DNA from: an uncultured Bacteroidales bacterium
GTDB taxonomy: Bacteria > Bacteroidota > Bacteroidia > Bacteroidales > Paludibacteraceae
DNA: 42,974 nt
Direction of reading: 5' to 3'
NCBI GenBank assembly: GCA_937915765.1
Contig: CALGHE010000091.1
Coordinates: forward strand, 1 to 42,974
A program made the position numbers and the translations under genes. Of the stretch, positions 8,539 to 16,531 are shown one piece after another; the first letter of the stretch is position 1, and each line of letters begins with the position of its first letter. The notes beneath the pieces are model-generated. The model was given only the letters and a program-made list of their open reading frames with translations, was not told the DNA's origin and did no database searches.

Positions 8539-9837
8539 TTAATCGTTATTAATAATCTTGATATCTACACGGCGGTTCTGCTCGTGTTCGTACTCTTCAA
8601 CCGCGTTAGGAAGTATAGGCTCGTTCTTGCCCTTTCCTATGGCTTTGAGAAGACGTTTGTCGTAACCTCTCTGAACAAGCAAGGCCTTTACGTATTCAGC
8701 ACGTTTCTGAGACAATTTTTTGTTAAATTCATCAGAGCCACGGTTGTCTGTATGTCCGCTGATTTCAAACTCAGCTCCCGGGAATTCCAGCAACGCCTTG
8801 TAAAGTTCGTCCAGCTGAGCTTCGTATTCAGGCTTCATGTCTGTCTTACCGAAGTCAAAGAAGAACAGCACCCAATGGAAACCTTTAGGCTCTTCTATTG
8901 TCTTCTCTGCTGTCAGCTCGTTCTGACGAGGCGGGTCTATGCGGCTTGGACGATAAATGTCTGCTCTTCCCTTGCCTCCTTTACGGTCAGACACAAAGTA
9001 CATGGCCACCCGGTTAAACGCAATGTTGTAGTCTGCAGCCGATGAGTTTATCGCCTCGCCTATGTTTTCTACAGGTCCCCAAACTTTGTCTTTCTTGCTT
9101 TTGCGAGAAATGTATATGTCCATATCTCCAAAGCCGCCAGGTCTGTTGGAGGCGAAGAATAGGGCAGTGTCACCAATTTCCAAAGCGAAGTCTTCGCACA
9201 CAGACGTGTTTACCGAGTCTCCAACGCTTTGAGGTCGGCTCCACCATTCTTCGTTCTCCTTCTCGATGAACCACAAGTCTCTGTCGCCTTTGCCAGACTT
9301 GAAATTTCCGGAGAAATAGATTCTTTTGCCGTTTTTGCCGAGAGACGGGTTGTGAAACCCTTTCAGGCTCGGAACTGTGTGATTCCAGCGTCCGCCAGCA
9401 AGCGCAGAGCCGCGGATGACACGGTCAGAAGCCATCACCCCTTTAATATTCATAGGCTTCGCTTCTTTGAACTTGTCTCCAAATTCGCGGGCCTGATAAA
9501 GAGTGGTGTTGCCATCTCCGTCCTTCTTTGCGTAGTATATCATCTTTGTTCTCGCGTCGTAAGCAAATGTGCCAGATTCCATGCCAAGCTTCATAAGCTC
9601 AGGACAGACTATGAGCGAGTCAAGTTCCAAGTCTCTCTTTGGGTAAAACTTGTAGGCCGTGTCGTTTCGGAAAAAGACCATGGAGCCTGACTTGTAAGGA
9701 GACAAGGCCTTATCGTTAAATCGAGTGTTTTTGTCGGAAGGTTCAAAGTCAAACCATCCGCTCACATAATCCTTTTCTATTGCAAAAAGGCTGCTCGTCA
9801 TAGCGACCGTCAGAACGGCCAAAATCACTCTTTTCAT
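8539..9837 (-). CDS. PD40 beta-propeller / OmpA-family outer-membrane protein
   Basis: The 432-aa protein has a signal peptide (about 1-19), several WD40-like PD40 strands (about 150-290, with repeats such as GKRIYFSGN, DTALFFASNRPGG and VAMYFVSDRKGG, each followed by a D-x-D/W-I/Y pattern), then a C-terminal OmpA domain from about 320. The OmpA peptidoglycan-binding features are SGHTDNRGS (360-368) and NRRVDI (421-426). It resembles the T9SS protein PorE but lacks an obvious TPR region, so it is shorter. It likely anchors the adhesin/PorP complex to peptidoglycan from the periplasmic side (inference from domains and position). It lies between the adhesin gene (39 bp) and the PorP/SprF gene (15 bp). 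Confidence 0.88.
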   Translation of the reverse strand: MKRVILAVLTVAMTSSLFAIEKDYVSGWFDFEPSDKNTRFNDKALSPYKSGSMVFFRNDTAYKFYPKRDLELDSLIVCPELMKLGMESGTFAYDARTKMIYYAKKDGDGNTTLYQAREFGDKFKEAKPMNIKGVMASDRVIRGSALAGGRWNHTVPSLKGFHNPSLGKNGKRIYFSGNFKSGKGDRDLWFIEKENEEWWSRPQSVGDSVNTSVCEDFALEIGDTALFFASNRPGGFGDMDIYISRKSKKDKVWGPVENIGEAINSSAADYNIAFNRVAMYFVSDRKGGKGRADIYRPSRIDPPRQNELTAEKTIEEPKGFHWVLFFFDFGKTDMKPEYEAQLDELYKALLEFPGAEFEISGHTDNRGSDEFNKKLSQKRAEYVKALLVQRGYDKRLLKAIGKGKNEPILPNAVEEYEHEQNRRVDIKIINND

Positions 9838-9876
9838 CTATATAAAATTTATATTGTCAATTAAAAAATTGTCACG

Positions 9877-12800
9877 TTAGAATTTAGTTAACTCAATAGT
9901 TCCTTTCAGCACTCTGCCGTCTTTCTTTATCAGACGATAGAAATATGTGCCAGGCTCAGCCAACTGGCCTCTGTAAGTTCCGTCCCATCCGTCTTTTCCT
10001 TCGTAAACCACCTGCTGGTAACGGTTGAAGATCTGAACCATATAACCCCTCATGAACACGTCATTCTTAGCGTTTCCGTTGTCTGGGGTGAATGCGTTCG
10101 GAATGTTAGTGTAGTCGGCCACTTCAATTTCAATCTTAGAGAACACGTCACCGCAGACACTGTTTACAGTTTTAGCGTAAATCACATAGTCGCCCTGCAA
10201 GTCAAGCTGGTGAGAGAAGTTCGCGTCTTCTGTAGTTCCGATAGGAGTTGATGTGGAGTCGTTCAGATACCATTCGTACTCGCCAGAATATAGCGGGTTG
10301 GAAGGTATCGCAGTAAGTATTGCATCGTCGCCCATCTGTACAGAAATATCTTCAGCCTTTAGTCCTAGATCCATCTTGTGTGCGACAATGACCGTGTCTG
10401 ATACGTATTTCTTTTCAGAATCAAAACATACATCATCTTTTACGTAAGCCCAGTAAAGGAAGTTTTCCATCGGAACAATCTCGATGCTGTCCTTGAAGCC
10501 CATCATAGTGTGTATGGTGTCATTAAACCAAACAACTGACTGCGGATTCCCTTTTATCACTTTCAGAGAAAGCTCAATCTTACGCAAACTGTCTTCTGAT
10601 GTTGTGTCCTGACAAACCCCGTAAGAACTTGCGTCTATAACGAAATCTACAGTATCCTGCACTTTCATTGTGTACAAAGCAGAAGATTGAGGACAAACCT
10701 CTTTGCCGTCCGCTTCTTTGAAGTTTACCACGATGTTTTCATAGACGTCGCCGATAGGGAACTTGTACGGATTTGAAACGTACTTGCCATTGCTTATTGT
10801 TTCAGCCTTTCCAAGCTCTGCATTGTCCCACCATATCGAAGTCTTGGAGCTTGGGTCGCTATTGTAAACATTAGCGGTAAACACAACTGTTTTGTTGATA
10901 CACATAGGCGACGGAATGCTAGATGTAACATCAACCGAAATTGGTTCGCGTATCAGAATGCTCAAAGAGTCGCCGGCTGATGTGCTTAGGTCTGGACATA
11001 CACCGTCCGAAACCTTTACGCCAATGTTGTTTTCGCCAACATTCAAGGCAAAAGTGTTAGAGTTGACCAAAGCGGCGCTTTCTTTTCCGTCTGACCAGAT
11101 GAACTTTTTAGGTTCTCCTCGACTTACCACAGCGTTTACTGTCACGCTCTTAAGATTATCTGTTTTAGCACATACCTTGCCGTCAACTACATCAGGAGCG
11201 ACAAGCGACAACTTGAACTTTTTACGTAACGAGTATTTCAAGCTATTTGTCGCGTTTTTGTTGCAGACATCATCTTTTACAGAGACGATAACGTCGCGAG
11301 TCTCAGCTATGCGGCTACCGTCAAAATTGTCTGGCATAGATACAGGAGAGTATGTCTTAGACGTTGAGCTTTCGCCGTTTTTGATTGTAGTTTCCGCCGT
11401 CTGTTCAGAAACGTTAACTGAATTTTTGTCGAAAGTCCAACCAACCTTGGTATCGCCCTTCTTCAAGTTCTTTGCAGTCAAGCTAAATTCAATTTCGTCA
11501 CCCTCACAAATTACGCTTTTGTCAGATGCGAGCGTCAGTTCGATTGGGTAGCGGGCTTCAAAGTCGTAATCTATCTTGTAAGGCTCTCCGCCTTCCTTGT
11601 GACATACATTGTCCAAAACAACTACAGAGAAGTTGTGTTCTCCGTCTGTCACCATGTAAGTGTATTGATTTACTTCAGTTCTCGTAACCTCTTTTCCGTC
11701 CATGTACCAGATGTACAAAGCAGGTTCGCCAGTTGTGTCTTTGGCTGTAACTGTCATTGTATTGTTCGCCTCAGTAGTGCTTAGGCAGAAGTATCTGTCG
11801 TCTGTCAAAGAAACGTCAAACTTGAGACCTATCTTTCTGAACACTTTGTAGTCGGCAGTGGCAGCAGGCTTGTTAGTAGTACAAACCTCATCAGTTGTAG
11901 TAACAGTCACGCTTCCGTCCGAAGTTCGACTACCTTCAATAGTAGGAGTCACAACATTAGAAACCTTGTTTCCGGTAGTCGAGGCTTTCTCGATGTTCGC
12001 ATCTTTTACAGCCCAACTGATGACGGTGTTGTCGTTAAGCGGATTAGTCACAACTACAGAATAGTTCAAAGACTCTCCGAAACAAACACTGTCTTTGGCA
12101 GGAGTGATTGCGAGCTTTATAGGCAAGCGAGCTTCGATAGGCAGAGAATCTTTTGCAGACGCAGCATTAGCAGTGTCCAAAATACATACGTCGTCAGTTA
12201 CCTTTATAGAGAAGTCGTTCTTGCCGTCGCTAATGGCGATGCAGTTTTTGTTCTCCTTGGTACTTCCTATGAACTCGCCGTTTTTGTACCAATAGTAATT
12301 AGATGGGTTTCCTGAAGAAACGTTGGCTGTCAAACAAATCTTGTTTTCCTTGCCTTCTTCCAAGCAGAAGAGACTGTCGTTTCTGTCGTATTCCAAAGCA
12401 AGCTTAATGTTTTTGAACATTTTGTAAGTCACCTCAGATTTCGGATTGTTGTCTGTACATACCTTGTCGGTTGCTGTTATAGTGACAACACCAGACTCCA
12501 TGAAGTCACTAGAGCTGACAGGAGTCCGCTTTATTGTAGTGTCTCCGCTGCTTATAGTTTCGTTTTCCAGACCGTTAGTTATGCCAGTGTAAGTCCAAAC
12601 GATGTCAGTCTTGCTTGTCAATGAGTTGTCCACAACGGCTTTCAACTCAATTTCAGAGCCGTCGCATATACTGTCAGACTTAGCGTTGCCAATTCTCAAA
12701 GACAAGTCGAGAGGAAGACGAGCCTCTACGGTGTCGTTAGAAGATTCTACATTAGCGTTAGCCTCATCCTGATCTTTGTAACAAACGCCGTCAGACGCAC

Positions 12801-15800
12801 TCACGAAGTACACGTAAGTGTGATTTCCTGTGATGGTTTCCTTGAATGTGTTGCTGTTTGTAGTAAGCACCAACGTAGTATCTTTAGAACCGTCCTCTTT
12901 TAGCTCTTGGCGATACCAGTAGAAGGTCTTTGGACGAGCAGTGCTCTGAGGAGTAGCATTAGCTGTCAGCGAGATTTCCACTCCGCTTTCAGAAGACACA
13001 CACAAAGTGTTGTTTATGATATTGTCTGACAATTCGAGGTCAAAACTATACTTCTTGTGGATGTCGTATTTGAAAGACTTGTCAACTGCACAATACGAGG
13101 AGTCTGTAGAATACATTTCTACGAACACTTCACCATTAAGGCTGTCAACGCTATTAGTTTCAAATGGAATTGTGTAATCGGCGACACCTTTAACGGTTTC
13201 TTTGTAAATAGTGTCATTCCCAGCTCCTGTCACACGCCATCTGAAAGCAATGTTGTCCAATTTAGCAGGGTACAAACCAGTCAAAGTAACTTTAGATTTA
13301 TCTTCGCAGACTACGAAATCTGTTTCAGGAACGGTGAATTTCACGAACTCTTTGGTCCTTACAGTAATCAACTGGCTGTCCACGCAACCAAGCTTTTCAA
13401 AAGCGTAGAACATGAAAGAGTCAACCTTGCCTTCCGAATTGTTAGCCGGAATTGTGAAATTGTATGAAATTTCTCTAGAAATAGTGTCAGCGCTAGCGCC
13501 TTCTCCTATCTTGACCCATGCAAATTTCACACGTCCGTTAGGCTCTCCGTTCAATTTCATAACCTCGTTGACGCAACCTGCAGTGTCTAACTGTAGTCCC
13601 ATAGGACCGCTGTAGTTGACGTTCAGCACAAAAGATGAGTCTATAGCATAAACGTTGTCACAGTCCACAACAGGAGGGTTGCCGGCGCAAATGTCATCGA
13701 TGATTTCTGATCTTGATGCCACGATAGCACGAATTCTAGTCATGCCAACGAAACGATCGTCAACTATTCCAGTTTCAGGGTCTCTCGGTGTGATTTCGAG
13801 CCGGCTTGAACTAGTGTCGTTTGGTATAGTGATCCATTCTCCGCCTACTTCAGATTTATTGTACTGGAATAGGTAAAGAGGCTTAGAGATATAGTTTTCA
13901 ATGCCGTTTTTGTTGAATGCATAAAGTTTGATGGCGTCGTCAAGTTCGCAAGTCTCTACCGAATTCAACGGATTGCCGGCAAGACTTTCTGCAAGCAAGT
14001 CGATGCTAGGGTAGCAAATAGAGATGCAAATATCGTCCAAAAGGATGTCGTTACCAGCGTTTACGCTACCGCCCGGCATGTTGTTCACAATTTGAATCTT
14101 GTACTGCATACCTGAAGCAGGGAACAAGAACGACAGCTTAGCCCAATTGTGTTTTTCATCAGAACGAGGGTAGATGTCGCCCGAAGACACAGAGTGCACA
14201 AGAGTTCCGTTTGAGTCAAACACGTCGAGACGCACGTTCACTGGGGCGTTGCTCTGTTTGCGAGTGGCGTTGTTCACGTATGCGTCGAACAGCAACATTG
14301 CGTTGTTACAAGCCTTGTCCAGCGAGATCTCTTTTTCGTAAATGACCTTATCGACAACGTCCGCGCAGTTTACGAAAAGCATACCGCCGTTTGCATTGCC
14401 CGTGTGGTCGCCGCCTTTCCAATAGTCACGTTCTGTCATGCCACAGTTACTGATGTCTGGGTCCGGGCAGATGGCGAAGAATCCGTCTTCAATACGATAA
14501 CCGTTACAACCTTCCCAGCAAGCGTAGTGTGCATAGTTGTTAGCCGCACAGTTGGCAAGATCGTACGGACCAGAATTTTCGTCAGTAAGAGCAAAGTTGT
14601 GTTCTCTTACAGAATTGTTCGGGTCGGTAGCCCAGAAATTAAAAATGTCGTAATCGTTTCCTTCGTTGTCTGTCAGGCTAGAGGAAGCAGTCTCTTCTGT
14701 CTTAGTCTTTGAGACTGGGTCGTAGCGCTCAAACACGTATGTTGACTCGTCTTCGAAGCGTCCGAAGTCATCGAACCACAATGTGTCAGGAATAGTGGTT
14801 TCGTCACACTCCAAGGTGGCACGTACAATCACATGCATAGTATATTCTATGTTTCCATCTTCCTTCTCGATGTTAGCCAAAATCTTGAACTCGATATTGT
14901 CGTCCGCAAGTATCTCCCAGCCGAAGTCTTCACCTTCCAAAGTGGTCTCAGACCAAGACGATTCGCTAAGTTTTTTCTTATAAATCTTGTTGAGGGTGAT
15001 GTTTTCTTTTGCCTTGCCTAACCAATTAGGGCTGAATTTGATAGTTGACCAACGTGGCACTTCAAATTCTACGGCAGAAGAATTAGTGCTGTCGTTGTAA
15101 ACTCTGTTAGTGAGAGCTGCTCCGTTTGCGTTCAAGCTTAACTGAAGTGGCTTAAAGTATATGAGCAAAGGTGCAGAGAAAATCACTGTGCCATTGTTTG
15201 TTATTCCAACTCTGTAATATGTGCTGTCTGTGTTCTGTATATAGGTCAAGTTTTCAGTTGATGAGCTGCTGCTCTTCCAAGTGCTTCCGTCCGTGCTGGT
15301 TTGCCAAACGAAGTCTCCGGTGTAATCATCAGGGCAAGGCATTGCTTCCAGCTTAACTGTGTCGTTGTAGTTTATAGCTGTCTTTCCGGAAGTTAAGTTC
15401 ATGTAAACTTGAGTTCCGGTAGGCATAGCCGGAAGCAGCTTCAATGGGTAGGTTGAAGGGTCAAGATAAAAGATGAAACTCTCGCCAGCTGACATATTTG
15501 GGGTCTCCCATGCTAGCGGCTCGTTTTGGTCGCTTACTTTGACAATCAACCCGGTGCCTTCGTTAATAATGTCGGTGCCAGAGTAAAAATTCTGATCTCC
15601 GTCTTTAATTTGGAACTGAATTACACCGTCGCCACCAGCTGTCAAAGTGAATTTTAGGACAGGAGAGCAATCCGACTCTTTTGCAATGTTGTGGCTGCCC
15701 AGATTGTACCAACTTTCAGCTACAAATTCAGCAAAAGAACTGAATGTGTTTAAAGACAATAAAACAGAGACCAAAAGCAAGTTTCTGAAAAGTTGTCTTG

Positions 15801-15870
15801 CCTTATATCCCCAAAAATCCGCTGTCGCAATAGACAAATGACGCGACAGTAGTTGCTTCATGTTTTTCAT
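9877..15870 (-). CDS. Giant modular surface adhesin with type-B T9SS C-terminal domain
   Basis: A 1997-aa secreted protein. Residues 1-47 are a signal sequence with an unusually long charged n-region before LLLVSVLLSL. Residues about 150-240 look Ig-like. Residues about 360-620 form a jelly-roll-like domain with the DHTGNANGGMLFVN motif common in large Bacteroidota surface proteins. From about 750 to 1915 there is a tandem array of Ig-like units of about 90-110 residues, most ending in D-x-V-C; two types alternate, giving a superunit of about 200 residues. The C-terminus (about 1920-1997: NIPNAFTPDNGNAKND, IFNRYQQVVY, GTYFYRLIKKDG) is the gliding-motility-associated, type-B sorting domain. 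By analogy with SprB it is exported by the T9SS and held on the surface as an adhesin. It heads an operon with OmpA, PorP/SprF and I42 genes. Its ligand is not predictable. Confidence 0.9.
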   Translation of the reverse strand: MKNMKQLLSRHLSIATADFWGYKARQLFRNLLLVSVLLSLNTFSSFAEFVAESWYNLGSHNIAKESDCSPVLKFTLTAGGDGVIQFQIKDGDQNFYSGTDIINEGTGLIVKVSDQNEPLAWETPNMSAGESFIFYLDPSTYPLKLLPAMPTGTQVYMNLTSGKTAINYNDTVKLEAMPCPDDYTGDFVWQTSTDGSTWKSSSSSTENLTYIQNTDSTYYRVGITNNGTVIFSAPLLIYFKPLQLSLNANGAALTNRVYNDSTNSSAVEFEVPRWSTIKFSPNWLGKAKENITLNKIYKKKLSESSWSETTLEGEDFGWEILADDNIEFKILANIEKEDGNIEYTMHVIVRATLECDETTIPDTLWFDDFGRFEDESTYVFERYDPVSKTKTEETASSSLTDNEGNDYDIFNFWATDPNNSVREHNFALTDENSGPYDLANCAANNYAHYACWEGCNGYRIEDGFFAICPDPDISNCGMTERDYWKGGDHTGNANGGMLFVNCADVVDKVIYEKEISLDKACNNAMLLFDAYVNNATRKQSNAPVNVRLDVFDSNGTLVHSVSSGDIYPRSDEKHNWAKLSFLFPASGMQYKIQIVNNMPGGSVNAGNDILLDDICISICYPSIDLLAESLAGNPLNSVETCELDDAIKLYAFNKNGIENYISKPLYLFQYNKSEVGGEWITIPNDTSSSRLEITPRDPETGIVDDRFVGMTRIRAIVASRSEIIDDICAGNPPVVDCDNVYAIDSSFVLNVNYSGPMGLQLDTAGCVNEVMKLNGEPNGRVKFAWVKIGEGASADTISREISYNFTIPANNSEGKVDSFMFYAFEKLGCVDSQLITVRTKEFVKFTVPETDFVVCEDKSKVTLTGLYPAKLDNIAFRWRVTGAGNDTIYKETVKGVADYTIPFETNSVDSLNGEVFVEMYSTDSSYCAVDKSFKYDIHKKYSFDLELSDNIINNTLCVSSESGVEISLTANATPQSTARPKTFYWYRQELKEDGSKDTTLVLTTNSNTFKETITGNHTYVYFVSASDGVCYKDQDEANANVESSNDTVEARLPLDLSLRIGNAKSDSICDGSEIELKAVVDNSLTSKTDIVWTYTGITNGLENETISSGDTTIKRTPVSSSDFMESGVVTITATDKVCTDNNPKSEVTYKMFKNIKLALEYDRNDSLFCLEEGKENKICLTANVSSGNPSNYYWYKNGEFIGSTKENKNCIAISDGKNDFSIKVTDDVCILDTANAASAKDSLPIEARLPIKLAITPAKDSVCFGESLNYSVVVTNPLNDNTVISWAVKDANIEKASTTGNKVSNVVTPTIEGSRTSDGSVTVTTTDEVCTTNKPAATADYKVFRKIGLKFDVSLTDDRYFCLSTTEANNTMTVTAKDTTGEPALYIWYMDGKEVTRTEVNQYTYMVTDGEHNFSVVVLDNVCHKEGGEPYKIDYDFEARYPIELTLASDKSVICEGDEIEFSLTAKNLKKGDTKVGWTFDKNSVNVSEQTAETTIKNGESSTSKTYSPVSMPDNFDGSRIAETRDVIVSVKDDVCNKNATNSLKYSLRKKFKLSLVAPDVVDGKVCAKTDNLKSVTVNAVVSRGEPKKFIWSDGKESAALVNSNTFALNVGENNIGVKVSDGVCPDLSTSAGDSLSILIREPISVDVTSSIPSPMCINKTVVFTANVYNSDPSSKTSIWWDNAELGKAETISNGKYVSNPYKFPIGDVYENIVVNFKEADGKEVCPQSSALYTMKVQDTVDFVIDASSYGVCQDTTSEDSLRKIELSLKVIKGNPQSVVWFNDTIHTMMGFKDSIEIVPMENFLYWAYVKDDVCFDSEKKYVSDTVIVAHKMDLGLKAEDISVQMGDDAILTAIPSNPLYSGEYEWYLNDSTSTPIGTTEDANFSHQLDLQGDYVIYAKTVNSVCGDVFSKIEIEVADYTNIPNAFTPDNGNAKNDVFMRGYMVQIFNRYQQVVYEGKDGWDGTYRGQLAEPGTYFYRLIKKDGRVLKGTIELTKF
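10113..13053 (-). repeat. Alternating A/B Ig-like repeats within the adhesin gene
   Basis: About five superunits of roughly 600 bp encode residues 940-1920. B-type units begin near residues 940, 1150, 1344, 1548 and 1738; A-type units begin near 1048, 1246, 1438, 1640 and 1830 (ARLPL, ARLPI, ARYPI and REPI lead-ins). Closing cysteines lie at 1030, 1138, 1229, 1330, 1423, 1536, 1625, 1726, 1815 and 1906. The repeats are diverged, not identical. Confidence 0.75.
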
Positions 15871-15980
15871 CTTAAATTTAAAATTTTACTATATATAACA
15901 ACACAAAATAGAGTGGTCAATGTTCTCCATAACATCATATTTGTCACCGAGATTTTCACATTAGAACGCACATAGACCCC

Positions 15981-16011
15981 CAAAGATACATTTTTTTTAT
16001 TTCAGAACAAA
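15981..16011 (-). promoter_or_regulatory. Promoter of the adhesin-OmpA-PorP-inhibitor operon
   Basis: The minus strand reads TTTG, 19 bases, TATCTTTG, a full consensus match. The predicted leader before the adhesin ATG is about 105 nt. Confidence 0.65.
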
Positions 16012-16080
16012 AAAAAGATAGAAAAATATGGATATTTTGGTTGTAAATGTGTTTTATAGCATATTTGCACGTCTTTTGTG

Positions 16081-16302
16081 TTATCTAATCAACTGCACTT
16101 TTTTTATTTCGAAGTCGTTGATTGTCGCGTTTCTTAAATTTTTATTGTGTTTCTTTTGAAATGCTTCGCTTATTTCAGACAATGTTGGCTTGTTTGGTAA
16201 TAGGTTGAGTTTTTTGCTTATGATGACAAACGAGCCTTCCTTTAGTCCGTCTAAGTCTTTGTTCAATGTGACGCAGTAATCTGTTCCTGAGAAATGTATC
16301 AT
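16081..16302 (-). CDS. Small hypothetical protein, 73 aa
   Basis: I do not recognise this protein. It is 73 residues, soluble and lysine-rich, with no signal peptide or membrane segment. It begins MIHFSGTDYCVTLNKDLDG and has a helical, charged second half. It could be a small regulatory or housekeeping protein, but no motif supports a role. The main reason to accept it as real is a full promoter match 32 bp upstream on the same strand (16334-16365). It lies between glnN and the adhesin operon, and the adhesin promoter starts 70 bp beyond its stop. No terminator separates it from the adhesin, so some read-through is possible. Confidence 0.6.
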   Translation of the reverse strand: MIHFSGTDYCVTLNKDLDGLKEGSFVIISKKLNLLPNKPTLSEISEAFQKKHNKNLRNATINDFEIKKVQLIR

Positions 16303-16333
16303 AGCTATATTTGTTTGTGCAAAATTTATAATA

Positions 16334-16365
16334 CAAATATAATGAAAAGGATTTGCAGATTCAAA
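16334..16365 (-). promoter_or_regulatory. Promoter of the 73-aa gene
   Basis: The minus strand reads TTTG, 20 bases, TATATTTG. The predicted start point is about 25 nt before the ATG at 16302. Confidence 0.6.
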
Positions 16366-16483
16366 GGTTTCTTGTTCTTTTTTTGAGCAAAAGCGATGCG
16401 GCTTTTGTTGTTTTTCCGTGTCTGCATAATGTTGTCAGTTAAAAGCATAACCTTCAGTCCTATGTTTATTATTATGGCGGGCA

Positions 16484-16514
16484 CAAAAAAAAGCGTGCTT
16501 GTACGGCACGCTTT
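16484..16514 (-). terminator. Terminator of glnN
   Basis: AAGCGTGC and GCACGCTT pair around a seven-base loop, with a run of T on the minus strand just after the stem, 18 bp past the glnN stop. Confidence 0.85.
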
Positions 16515-16531
16515 TATATGCGATTTTGATA

